This document shows positions 17,878 through 25,538 of a stretch of DNA of 64,000 nt, piece after piece; the stretch's first letter is position 1; each line of letters starts with the position of its first letter. A program made the position numbers and the translations under genes. The stretch comes from RYN-230 sp963717125 (GTDB taxonomy: Bacteria; Actinomycetota; Actinomycetes; Streptosporangiales; Streptosporangiaceae), in NCBI GenBank assembly GCA_963717125.1, contig CAVQVG010000004.1:124001-188000 (forward strand), in the 5' to 3' direction. Below the pieces are notes generated by a model, which was given only the letters and a program-made list of their open reading frames with translations, searched no databases and was not told the DNA's origin.

Positions 17878-18944
17878 TGGGTAGACGGAGTAGCGCCCTG
17901 CTGGGCGGCTGTTTGCTGGCCGCGGCGGCTGCGGGTTGCTCCAGTGGCGTTGCCTCGGTAAGCGTCCAGCCGCCCGCGCCGGCCAGCACGTCGTCGTCCG
18001 GTACCGCGGATACGTCCAGCCCACAGACCCGGGCGAGCTCACCGAGCCCGTCGGCGTCCCCCGCGCCGTCGCAGGCCGCGGTGGCCGCGACTCAGCCACT
18101 GCCGGCCGGCACCCGGCGTAATCTGCCCGCCGGAGTCTTTTATCTGCTGGCGGGCCGGGGGCTGGCCAGCCTCAATCTGTGGCAGGTAACCGAGGGTGGC
18201 CGGGAGCGGCAGCTCACCCATAACCGGCGTGGCTCCGGGATCGACGCGTTCGACGCGTCCACGGCGGGGATCATCCTGGCCGACGGCACCTCCAGCGGCG
18301 ATCACCTGGCCCGGCTGACCCCGCGGGGACCCATGCTGCTGCGCAAGACCAGCGGCCGGCTAGCCCTGCTGCGCGGCAGCTCCCCGGATATCCGCAACGA
18401 CGGCACGATCGGCTACGTGACGCCGCCCGCCAACTCGGGCCGCCGCACCGGAAGCTACTTCGAGATCTGGACGCGGCGCTCCTTCTCTGGACGTGGCAGC
18501 GTCCTGCTGCGGCAGCGCCACCCGCTGGCTGGCCCCGTGTTCGGGCCGCACGGGCAGGTCGCCGTCGAAGGCTGGGACGGGCGGCCGGGGCAGCGCAAGC
18601 CGAGCGTCATCATCTACCGGGGCGGTGCCGAGCGGCAGCTGCTGACCGGGGTCAACGCCATCCCGTCCCTGGTAGCCTGGGGCCAGCAGGCGCCTGCCGT
18701 GGCCCTGGCCTACCCGGCGCACGCCGCCGAGCTGCTGTTCCCGGACGGCCGCCGGCAGCTCCTGCCGCTGGGCTGGCAGCCGCTGGCGTGGAACCCGGCC
18801 GGCACCCAGCTGCTCATGCAGTCCGCCCGGGCCCTGGGCATCTGGTCGGTGTCGGCGCCGCGCCAGGTCACCCGGATCGGCGCCATCACGGCCGGGGTGC
18901 AGATCCTGCAGGCGGACTGGCTGGCCAGGAAGGCGCCGCTGTAG
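17877..18944 (+). CDS. Secreted lipoprotein, probable beta-propeller
   Basis: The signal peptide (GRRSSALLGGCLLAAAAAGC) ends in a lipobox with Cys21. A Ser/Thr/Pro-rich linker of about 70 residues follows. The remainder consists of short beta-type repeats of the kind found in TolB or WD40-like propellers (RQLTHNRRG, FGPHGQVAVEGWDG, AWNPAGTQLLMQS). No catalytic residues are visible. GTG 17877 overlaps the stop of the upstream 38-codon ORF; a longer start at GTG 17823 is in frame but would give an atypical signal peptide. Confidence 0.75.
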   Translation: MGRRSSALLGGCLLAAAAAGCSSGVASVSVQPPAPASTSSSGTADTSSPQTRASSPSPSASPAPSQAAVAATQPLPAGTRRNLPAGVFYLLAGRGLASLNLWQVTEGGRERQLTHNRRGSGIDAFDASTAGIILADGTSSGDHLARLTPRGPMLLRKTSGRLALLRGSSPDIRNDGTIGYVTPPANSGRRTGSYFEIWTRRSFSGRGSVLLRQRHPLAGPVFGPHGQVAVEGWDGRPGQRKPSVIIYRGGAERQLLTGVNAIPSLVAWGQQAPAVALAYPAHAAELLFPDGRRQLLPLGWQPLAWNPAGTQLLMQSARALGIWSVSAPRQVTRIGAITAGVQILQADWLARKAPL

Positions 18945-19005
18945 CCCGCGGGGCCAATCGAAGCCGCCGCGGAAGAAACCGGGCGGCGGGCGGGTTGCCG
19001 GCTAT

Positions 19006-20058
19006 GTGATCGATGTACCGCTGTCCGTCCTTGACCTGTCCCCGGTAGCCGCGGGTACCACCGCCAGCCAGGCGCTGCGGAACACCACCGAGCTGGCCCA
19101 GCGCACCGAGGAACTCGGCTACCACCGGTTCTGGGTGGCCGAGCACCACAACATGCCGGCCATCGCCAGTTCCGCGCCCGCCGTGCTGATCGCGCACCTG
19201 GCCGCGGCCACGTCCAGCATCCGCGTGGGTTCCGGCGGGGTGATGCTGCCCAACCACGCGCCGCTGGTGGTCGCGGAACAGTTCGGCACGCTGGAGGCGC
19301 TGCACCCCGGCCGGATCGACCTGGGCATCGGCCGGGCGCCGGGCACCGACCAGCTCACCGCGCTGGCCCTGCGGCGCACCATGGAGGGCCTGTCCGCCGA
19401 AGACTTCCCGCAGGAACTGGCCGACCTGATCGGTCTGTTCAGTGGGGAGGTGTTCACCGGGGGCGGGCTGTTCGCCGGGCAGCCGGGTTTGCCGCCGTCC
19501 ATCACCGCGACCCCGGGCCGGGGCGACATGCCGGCGATCTGGCTGCTCGGCTCCAGCGGGTTCAGCGCCCAGCTGGCCGGCCTGCTCGGCCTGCCGTTCT
19601 CGTTCGCGCATCACTTCAGCGCGGCCAACACGGTGCCCGCGCTGGCCTTGTACCGGCAGCACTTCCGGCCCTCGGCCTGGCTGCAGCGCCCCTACGCGAT
19701 GGTCGCGGTCAGCGCGATCTGCGCGGACACCGATGAGCGGGCGCAGTGGCTGTCCGGCCCGGCGGCGCTGTCCTTCCTCCGGCTGCGGGCCGGTATGCCG
19801 CAGCCGCTGGCCAGCCCCGAGGAAGCGGCGGCGTACCCCTACACGGAGCGCGAGCGGGAGTTCGCCCGGGACCGTTTCACCGCCCAGGCGGTGGGCTCGC
19901 CGGAAACCGTCCGCCAGCAGCTGACCGGCCTGCTCGAGCGAACCCACGCCGACGAGCTGATGCTGACCACGATGGTGTACGACCTCCAGGACCGGATGCG
20001 CTCGTTCGAGCTCATCGCGGACAAGGTGGCGGGCGGGCTGGCCCGGCGCAGTTCCTGA
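19006..20058 (+). CDS. LLM-class flavin-dependent oxidoreductase (MsnO8-like)
   Basis: The 350-residue protein matches the bacterial luciferase-like group from its first residues (VPLSVLDLSPV) through RFWVAEHHNMPAIASSAPAV, RVGSGGVMLPNHAPL and GRIDLGIGRAPGTD. Such proteins use reduced FMN or F420 to oxidise small organic molecules. The start is GTG 19006. A 17-bp tandem repeat covers the stop codon. No operon partner is evident. Confidence 0.9.
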   Translation: MIDVPLSVLDLSPVAAGTTASQALRNTTELAQRTEELGYHRFWVAEHHNMPAIASSAPAVLIAHLAAATSSIRVGSGGVMLPNHAPLVVAEQFGTLEALHPGRIDLGIGRAPGTDQLTALALRRTMEGLSAEDFPQELADLIGLFSGEVFTGGGLFAGQPGLPPSITATPGRGDMPAIWLLGSSGFSAQLAGLLGLPFSFAHHFSAANTVPALALYRQHFRPSAWLQRPYAMVAVSAICADTDERAQWLSGPAALSFLRLRAGMPQPLASPEEAAAYPYTEREREFARDRFTAQAVGSPETVRQQLTGLLERTHADELMLTTMVYDLQDRMRSFELIADKVAGGLARRSS

Positions 20059-20089
20059 CCTGGCCCAGTTCCTGACCTGGCCCAGTTCC
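20049..20089. repeat. 17-bp tandem repeat across the stop codon of the LLM gene
   Basis: The unit CAGTTCCTGACCTGGCC occurs 2.4 times. The first copy contains the TGA at 20056-20058. It is one of several tandem duplications found at gene ends in this window. Confidence 0.85.
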
Positions 20090-20135
20090 CGGCCCGGCCC
20101 GCCCGGTGCCCGGCCACGTTAGCCGCCGGAGTCTT

Positions 20136-20160
20136 GTTAGCTATCCGCGCCGCCGGGTAG
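20136..20160 (+). promoter_or_regulatory. SigB/SigF-like stress promoter
   Basis: GTTA, 15 bases, then GGGTAG resembles the stress-sigma consensus GTTT-N13-16-GGGTAT. It stands about 30 bases before the holin-like gene. Confidence 0.5.
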
Positions 20161-20190
20161 TCACGGCCTTGATCGAGGAGGGCGGACGTG

Positions 20191-20616
20191 ATGGCAGATA
20201 CACCCGCAGCGCAGACGGCTGGCGCACCTGGCTCCGGCGAGTCAGCGGGAGAGCTGGTCAAGGACCTGACCGAACAGGTGTCCCGGCTGATCCGCGACGA
20301 GCTCAAGCTCGCCGAGTACGAGGTGACCCGCAAGGCCACCCGGTTCGCCCGCGGCGCCGGGATGTTCGGGGGCAGCGGCCTGTGCGCGCTGTACGCGATC
20401 GGCTGCTTGCTGGCCGCGGCGATTATCGCGCTCGCCCTGGTGATCCCGGCGTGGCTCGCCGCCCTGGTCGTCGGGGCGGCGCTGCTGGTCGTGGCGGGCC
20501 TGTCCGCGCTGGTCGGCAAGAGCCAGCTGGGCCGGGCCGCGCCACCGGTGCCGGAGCAGACCGTGGCCAGCGTCAAGGCTGACGTGGCGGAGATCAAGGA
20601 GAGGGCGCACCGATGA
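20191..20616 (+). CDS. Phage-holin-family (holin-X type) membrane protein
   Basis: After a polar N-terminus comes an amphipathic helix, TEQVSRLIRDELKLAEYEV, typical of the actinobacterial holin-X family. Two long membrane segments follow (LYAIGCLLAAAIIALALVIP and WLAALVVGAALLVVAGLSAL) and a charged tail. Despite the name, these proteins are chromosomal envelope proteins, commonly paired with DUF3618 as here. GAGGAGGG precedes GTG 20188 and ATG 20191; I chose the ATG. The gene overlaps the next by four bases. Confidence 0.85.
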   Translation: MADTPAAQTAGAPGSGESAGELVKDLTEQVSRLIRDELKLAEYEVTRKATRFARGAGMFGGSGLCALYAIGCLLAAAIIALALVIPAWLAALVVGAALLVVAGLSALVGKSQLGRAAPPVPEQTVASVKADVAEIKERAHR

Positions 20617-21161
20617 GCGCGGCAGAGCACAGCAGGAACCCCGGCCGGGGTGCGGACGCACCCGGCCAGGCCGTCCCGGCCGACCCGGACGAGCTGGTGG
20701 AGGACATCAACCGGACCCGGGCGGAACTCGGCGACACGGTCGAGGCCCTGGTGGCCAAGGTGGACGTGAAAGCCCGGGCTCAGCAGCGGGCTGCCGAAGT
20801 ATCCACCCAGGCCAAGGGGAAACTACAAGCCGTGAAGCAGCAGCTGGCCGGCCGGGCCAGCCAGCTGACTGGCCCGGCCGAGCAGGCGCGGCAGGCCGCC
20901 GCGGCCAACGGCAAGACGGTGCTCGGTGCCGGTGCTTCCGGCGGTAAGACGGCGCTCGGCAGCAGCCGGGCCGCGGTGAGCCAGGTCACCGGGCGCGCGG
21001 CCCAGGCTGGCGCAGCCGCCTGGGGAACCACGCCCGAGCCGGTTCAGCGCGGCGCCCAGCGGGTCGCCCGCACCGTCGGCCGGCACCCGGTACCGTTCGC
21101 CGCGGCCGCGGGTGCGGTTCTGGTGGCCGGCTGGCTCGCGGTCCGGTGGCGCCGGCGCTGA
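20613..21161 (+). CDS. DUF3618 domain membrane protein
   Basis: Residues 24-65 match the DUF3618 pattern (DPDELVEDINRTRAELGDTV with EALVAKVDVKAR). An Ala/Gln/Lys-rich helical middle follows, then one C-terminal membrane helix (VPFAAAAGAVLVAGWLAV) and a basic end. It is translationally coupled to the holin-like gene (ATGA). The pair recurs in actinobacteria and is probably a stress-related envelope module. The molecular role is unknown. Confidence 0.88.
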   Translation: MSAAEHSRNPGRGADAPGQAVPADPDELVEDINRTRAELGDTVEALVAKVDVKARAQQRAAEVSTQAKGKLQAVKQQLAGRASQLTGPAEQARQAAAANGKTVLGAGASGGKTALGSSRAAVSQVTGRAAQAGAAAWGTTPEPVQRGAQRVARTVGRHPVPFAAAAGAVLVAGWLAVRWRRR

Positions 21162-21193
21162 ACTTCCTGCCCGCCACTACCGCCGGGAGCTAG

Positions 21194-22729
21194 TCAGCTG
21201 GCCCAGCGGTGGAAATGCGGCCGGGCTCGGTCGGCCCACACATCGTTGGCCTTCTGCTTCAGCCGCTCGGCCCGGTCCGTCTCGCGTTCGTACAGCAGGC
21301 CGTAGCTGAACGCGTTCTCACCGGCCAGGTGGGCGCTGATGCCCAGCTCGCGGTCCAGGCCGCGGGCCACGATGGCGTCCTGGTGGCCGCCGAGCACCGT
21401 CTGCACCTGCTTCATCTGCTTAGTGAACCGCCTGGCTGGCTTGCCGATGGCGGGGCTGACCGTCTCACCCGCATAACGCGCTCGTTTGGCCGCCTTGCGC
21501 GCCTCGTGGTAGGCGGCGTCCCGGCCGTGGCCGGGCCGGGCGCGCTGCGCCCGCCGGATCCGCCTGGCGGTCCGCCGGTAGGCATGCTGGACGTCGGCGG
21601 GCAGGACGCTGCGGGCGGGCCGGGCGCCCGCAGCCGACAGTGGGGGAGCGGCGGCCAGTTCGTCCAGCCCGTCGAGCAGCGCGAAATACCGCTCCGAGTC
21701 CAGCGCGGCCAGCGCTGCGTCCCGCGCGGCCGCCTGCACCGGGGCGAAGTGCCCCTGGACCCGGGCCATGACCGGCCCCAGTACCAGCTCCGGCGGGGTC
21801 TCCCGGAGATTGCGGCCCAGCCGGCCGGCGAGTACCTCCGCGTCCCGGGCCTCGCCGAGCACAACGCCAAGCCACTTCAGCCCGGCCACCAGCTCGGTGG
21901 TCTGCGACCTGGGGATGACCCGGCCGAACGACTGCAGCGTGCTGCGCAGCCGGCGAGCGGTCACCCGCATCTGGTGCACCGAGTCGGGCTCAGCGGCCCG
22001 GACCATCGGATCGAGCGCCTTCAGCCGGGCCGCCTGCTGCCGCAGATAACCCAGCACGACCGCGCCCGCGGATCCGGCCGGGGCCAGGTCGGCGCGCCCG
22101 TCGGCCGGCGCCCGCTGCTCCCGCTCGGTCAGCTGGTGAGCCAGCGCGCGCTCCAGCTTGGCTGTCCGCGGCGACGGCCGCAGTCCCGCCCGGCGCAGCC
22201 TGGCGTCGGCGTCCTTCAGCAGCCCGCGGTCACCACCGGTCAGCTCGACCTCCAGCTCGTTCCACTGCGAGATCGCGGTTTCCGCGCCGAGGGTCTCGGC
22301 CGAGACGTCATCCGCCGCGACCTCGGCGAGCGAGTCACCGGCCGCGTTGACCAGCGTCAGCACCTGGCGGCGGGTGCTGATCCGGGCCACCAGCCGCAGC
22401 TCCGCGCCCCGGGTGTACGCCCGGACGAGCCTGGCCAGTTCTTCCGGCACGGCCCGGCCCCGGCCGGGCGGCCGCCTGATCTCGCGCCGGGTGTCGCCGC
22501 CCAGCGGCAGTTTCAGGTGCCATCCTGGGTCGCTGCCGCCGCGGCGCCGCCGGAGGGTGATCCCGTTGCGGATCAGCCGCAGGTCGTCGGTGTCGTAGTA
22601 GTCGGCGTCCAGCACCTGCTCCTCGGGCCCCGAGGTGGCGGCCACCCGCGGCAGGCTGTCCAGCCGCGGCATGGCCTGCCCGGGCCGGGCCGCATACTTC
22701 CGTTCGGTTTCGTTGGCGGTAGTGGTCAT
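21194..22729 (-). CDS. CYTH and CHAD domain protein (polyphosphate-related)
   Basis: The 511-residue protein starts with the CYTH signature ETERK (ExExK, residues 7-11) and the CYTH fold to about residue 200. A CHAD domain follows, with conserved His-containing helices (VHQMRVTARRLRSTLQSFG, YHEARKAAKRARYAGE). CYTH domains hydrolyse or bind triphosphates; CHAD domains bind inorganic polyphosphate, so a role at polyphosphate granules is likely. The gene is divergent from the stress-promoter operon at 22776 and has a promoter of the same class itself. Confidence 0.93.
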   Translation of the reverse strand: MTTTANETERKYAARPGQAMPRLDSLPRVAATSGPEEQVLDADYYDTDDLRLIRNGITLRRRRGGSDPGWHLKLPLGGDTRREIRRPPGRGRAVPEELARLVRAYTRGAELRLVARISTRRQVLTLVNAAGDSLAEVAADDVSAETLGAETAISQWNELEVELTGGDRGLLKDADARLRRAGLRPSPRTAKLERALAHQLTEREQRAPADGRADLAPAGSAGAVVLGYLRQQAARLKALDPMVRAAEPDSVHQMRVTARRLRSTLQSFGRVIPRSQTTELVAGLKWLGVVLGEARDAEVLAGRLGRNLRETPPELVLGPVMARVQGHFAPVQAAARDAALAALDSERYFALLDGLDELAAAPPLSAAGARPARSVLPADVQHAYRRTARRIRRAQRARPGHGRDAAYHEARKAAKRARYAGETVSPAIGKPARRFTKQMKQVQTVLGGHQDAIVARGLDRELGISAHLAGENAFSYGLLYERETDRAERLKQKANDVWADRARPHFHRWAS

Positions 22730-22739
22730 GGGCGGCCAA

Positions 22740-22762
22740 CTACCCCAAGGTGGCCGGTAAAC
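22740..22762 (-). promoter_or_regulatory. SigB/SigF-like promoter of the CYTH-CHAD gene
   Basis: On the minus strand GTTT, 13 bases, then GGGTAG ends 11 bases before the ATG. It is divergent from the promoter at 22776, with only 13 bases between them. Confidence 0.5.
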
Positions 22763-22775
22763 ACCAGCTAGTCGT

Positions 22776-22799
22776 GTTTGGTCTCCTGCTGCCGGGTAC
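22776..22799 (+). promoter_or_regulatory. SigB/SigF-like promoter of the acidic-protein operon
   Basis: GTTT, 14 bases, then GGGTAC is a close match to the stress-sigma consensus. It lies 37 bases before ATG 22836, which has AGGGAGG upstream. Confidence 0.6.
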
Positions 22800-22835
22800 T
22801 CGTTTTGTGCTGTCCCGAACTAGGGAGGTTCCCAC

Positions 22836-23585
22836 ATGTCAACCGGGGCCATTATCGCGATCATCGTGGTCATTCTGGTCGTCGCGGCGCTATTGGTCGG
22901 CCTGTCGGCCGTCAGGCGCCGGCGTCGGCTGCGGGACCGATTCGGGCCGGAATACGACCGGGCGGTCAGCGAGCACGGCAGGCGCGACGCCGAGGCCGAA
23001 CTGGCCGAACGGGAACGCCGCGTCCGTCAGCTCGACATCCGGCCGCTCGCCCCCACCGCGCGCGCCCAGTACGCGTCGGAGTGGACCGCGGTGCAGGAAC
23101 AGTTCGTGGACGCCCCGCAGGCGGCCGTCACCGGGGCGCAGACCCTGGTCACGGCGGTCATGAAGGATCGGGGCTATCCCACCGAAGCCTTCGACCAGAT
23201 CGTCGCCGACCTGTCGGTCGAGCACGCGGCCACGCTGGACCATTTCCGGGCCGCTCATGACATCAGCGAGCGCGCCGCGTCGGGGACCGCGTCCACCGAA
23301 GAGCTGCGCCAGGCCATGATCCACTACCGGGCGCTGTTCACCGAACTGCTCGGCCAGCCGGGCAACTCGGCCAGCCATGCGCGGGCCGCTGCTGACGCCC
23401 AGGCCGCTGCCGCCCAGACCCCAGCCGCCGAGACCGCCAACGGCCGGGCCGATTACGAGCCGGGGGACGACGCCGTGGTGGACGACCCGGACGCCGCGGA
23501 TTCCGGTGACGCGGTCACCGGCGAACCCATCGCGGGCAGCACGGTTTCCGGTAACCCGGTGCCCTCACGACCGCAGGAGAGGTGA
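22836..23585 (+). CDS. Membrane-anchored protein with acidic tail, unknown function
   Basis: One N-terminal membrane segment (AIIAIIVVILVVAALLVGLSAV) is followed by a basic stop-transfer (RRRRRLRDR) and a helical domain at residues 35-165. That domain includes YDRAVSEHGRRDAEAELAERERR and WTAVQEQFVDAPQAAVTGA. The last 60 residues are disordered and acidic. The central W-x-x-(V/I)-Q-x-x-F-V-D motif recurs in the next gene's product, so the two are related. It is expressed from a SigB-like promoter. The family is common in actinobacteria but has no known role. Confidence 0.8.
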   Translation: MSTGAIIAIIVVILVVAALLVGLSAVRRRRRLRDRFGPEYDRAVSEHGRRDAEAELAERERRVRQLDIRPLAPTARAQYASEWTAVQEQFVDAPQAAVTGAQTLVTAVMKDRGYPTEAFDQIVADLSVEHAATLDHFRAAHDISERAASGTASTEELRQAMIHYRALFTELLGQPGNSASHARAAADAQAAAAQTPAAETANGRADYEPGDDAVVDDPDAADSGDAVTGEPIAGSTVSGNPVPSRPQER

Positions 23586-23588
23586 GTC

Positions 23589-24287
23589 ATGGCCGCGCAG
23601 CCAGACGACATGGCCGGAACCCGGGCCGCCGGCACCGTGCCGGACGATGACCGGATAGTGCTGGACGACCCGGACGCCACGGCCGAGGACCATGCGGCCA
23701 TGACCGACCGTGCGGTGGCGGATGACCGGGCCGCGGTGAACGAGCCCGACGCGACCCGCGCGGACGATCCTGACGCGACCCCCGCGGACGATCCTGACGC
23801 GACCCCCGCGGACGATCGGCTGCTGGTCGACGAGCCGGTCGTGGCGGACGAGCCGGTCGTGGTCGTCGAGGAAGCAATCGTGGCGGAACCACTGGCCGCG
23901 GATCAGCCCGACACCGCGCTGACCGGCGACACCGCGCTGACCGGCGACACGGCGCTGACCGGCGACACCCCGGACACCACCCCCGCGGCCGCGCTGGCCG
24001 AACAGCAGTGGCCGGCTATCCAGTCCCTGTTCGTCGACGACCCGCGCGGCGCGGTCGAGCGGGCGGCCGCGGCGGCCGGTGAGGTAGCCGCCTCGCTCGT
24101 CGCTACCCTGGATCGGGAGCAGGCCGAGCTGCGGGCCTCCTGGCAGGACGACGCGGACACCGAGGGGCTGCGCACCGCGCTGCAGCGGTACCGGGCGTTC
24201 TGTGGCCGGCTGAGAGGGTATGGCCTGACCGGCCAGCCCGGGCAGCAAGCTCAGCCGGACTGGGTAGGAGTAGTACGCGGCCAGTAG
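23589..24287 (+). CDS. Acidic repeat protein related to its upstream neighbour
   Basis: There is no signal or membrane segment. Residues 1-130 are an acidic, disordered region built from short repeats (DDPDATPA three times, GDTALT three times). Residues 135-230 hold a helical domain beginning WPAIQSLFVDDPRGAVERAA, which mirrors WTAVQEQFVDAPQAAV in the upstream protein, so the two look like products of duplication with swapped N-termini. It begins three bases after the upstream stop, so they form one operon. Function unknown. Confidence 0.75.
   Translation: MAAQPDDMAGTRAAGTVPDDDRIVLDDPDATAEDHAAMTDRAVADDRAAVNEPDATRADDPDATPADDPDATPADDRLLVDEPVVADEPVVVVEEAIVAEPLAADQPDTALTGDTALTGDTALTGDTPDTTPAAALAEQQWPAIQSLFVDDPRGAVERAAAAAGEVAASLVATLDREQAELRASWQDDADTEGLRTALQRYRAFCGRLRGYGLTGQPGQQAQPDWVGVVRGQ
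23748..23817. repeat. 24-bp tandem repeat, three units
   Basis: Three near-identical 24-bp units encode repeats of DATPADDP. Units two and three are identical except at the very end. The length keeps the frame. Confidence 0.85.
23910..23963. repeat. 18-bp tandem repeat, three units
   Basis: The unit GACACCGCGCTGACCGGC occurs three times with one change in the third copy, encoding DTALTG repeats. It is in frame. Confidence 0.85.
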
Positions 24288-24311
24288 GGACAGCGTACGG
24301 AGGACGGCAGG

Positions 24312-25514
24312 GTGCGGTCAGCGGCAGGCGCACTGGCGAGCGAGCTCGCCGGGTGGGCGCACGACCTGCGGCCCACCGCGGAAGACCGCACCCTGGCCGA
24401 CCGGTCGCTGGCCGACACGCTGGCCGTGGCGCTGGCGGCCCGGGAGCACCGGGTGACCCGGCTGGCGGCCAGCCTGCCGGACGGCGCGCGCTGGGCGGTG
24501 GCCGCGCACGCGCTGGACTTCGACGACCTGCACCTGCCGTCCACCACGCACATCAGCGCGGTGTGCACCCCGGCCGCGCTGGCCCTGGGCGGAGACGCAA
24601 CGGCCTATCTGGCCGGCGCCGGGGTGATGGCCCGGCTCGGCGCCGCGCTGGGCTGGCCGCACTACTCCGCGGGCTGGCACGCCACGTGCACGGCAGGTGC
24701 CCCGGCGAGCGCCGCCGCCGCGGCGGTGGCCCTGGGCCTGACGGCCGAGCAGACCGCGCACGCGATCGCCCTCGCCGTGCCCGGCGCCGGTGGGGTGCAA
24801 AGGGCGTTCGGCACAGATAACAAAGCGTTGCAGGTCGGGTTCGCGGTGCAGGCCGGGATGCGGGCGGCTCAGCTGGCGGCGGACGGTGCGCGGGCCGACC
24901 CGGCCGCGCTGGACGACTGGCTCGGCCTGGTCGGCGGCGACCGCGAGCGGCTCGACCTGTCCGGACCCGCGGTCCCGGGCGGCCTGGCCATCAAGATCTA
25001 TCCATGCTGCTACGCATTGCAGCGCCCGATCAGCGCGCTGGCCGCGCTGGCGAGCAACGGCGTTCGCGCGACCGAGGTACTGCGCATCGCGGTCCGCACC
25101 CTGGCCGGGACGGTGACCCCGCTGATCCATCACCGGCCGGAGACCGGCCTGCAGGGCAAGTTCAGCCTGGAGTACGGGCTGGCCGCGACGCTGCTGGACC
25201 GCTACCCGGGGCTGTGGAGCTTCACCGACGAGGCCGTGCGGCGACCTGCCGCCCGCCGGCTGGCGGAGCTGGTGGACGCGACGCTGGCGCCGGGCGGGAC
25301 CGGGCTGCTCGACGGCGACTTCACCGCCGAGGTCCTGGTCGAAGGGGGCACGGTGGAGGAGGTCAGCCTGCGGTACCCACCGGGCTCGCCGCAGCGCCCG
25401 CCGTCCGCGGCCGAGTTGCGGGCCAAGCTCACCGACTGCCTGGCCGGCCTGCCGGTGGACCCCGCCCAGCTGACCTGGGCGCAGGCCGCCGGACTGCTGC
25501 GCGAATACTGCTGA
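24312..25514 (+). CDS. MmgE/PrpD family protein
   Basis: The 400-residue protein matches the MmgE/PrpD fold: HALDFDDLHLPSTTHISAVCTPAALA near the N-terminus, GWHATCTAGAPASAAAAA, and KIYPCCYALQRPISAL. The family includes 2-methylcitrate dehydratase and cis-aconitate decarboxylase. The conserved acidic and His positions of DFDD..HxS are present. GTG 24312 follows GGAGG with normal spacing. It opens a four-gene catabolic operon, so it probably dehydrates or isomerises a carboxylic-acid intermediate rather than methylcitrate itself. Confidence 0.88.
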   Translation: MRSAAGALASELAGWAHDLRPTAEDRTLADRSLADTLAVALAAREHRVTRLAASLPDGARWAVAAHALDFDDLHLPSTTHISAVCTPAALALGGDATAYLAGAGVMARLGAALGWPHYSAGWHATCTAGAPASAAAAAVALGLTAEQTAHAIALAVPGAGGVQRAFGTDNKALQVGFAVQAGMRAAQLAADGARADPAALDDWLGLVGGDRERLDLSGPAVPGGLAIKIYPCCYALQRPISALAALASNGVRATEVLRIAVRTLAGTVTPLIHHRPETGLQGKFSLEYGLAATLLDRYPGLWSFTDEAVRRPAARRLAELVDATLAPGGTGLLDGDFTAEVLVEGGTVEEVSLRYPPGSPQRPPSAAELRAKLTDCLAGLPVDPAQLTWAQAAGLLREYC

Positions 25515-25538
25515 TGCCGACCCCCGGGACGAGGACAC

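Noticed and set aside
20188..20616. The holin-family gene as a sign of a prophage
   Set aside because: No phage gene is nearby. The protein is of the chromosomal holin-X type, paired with DUF3618 behind a stress-type promoter.
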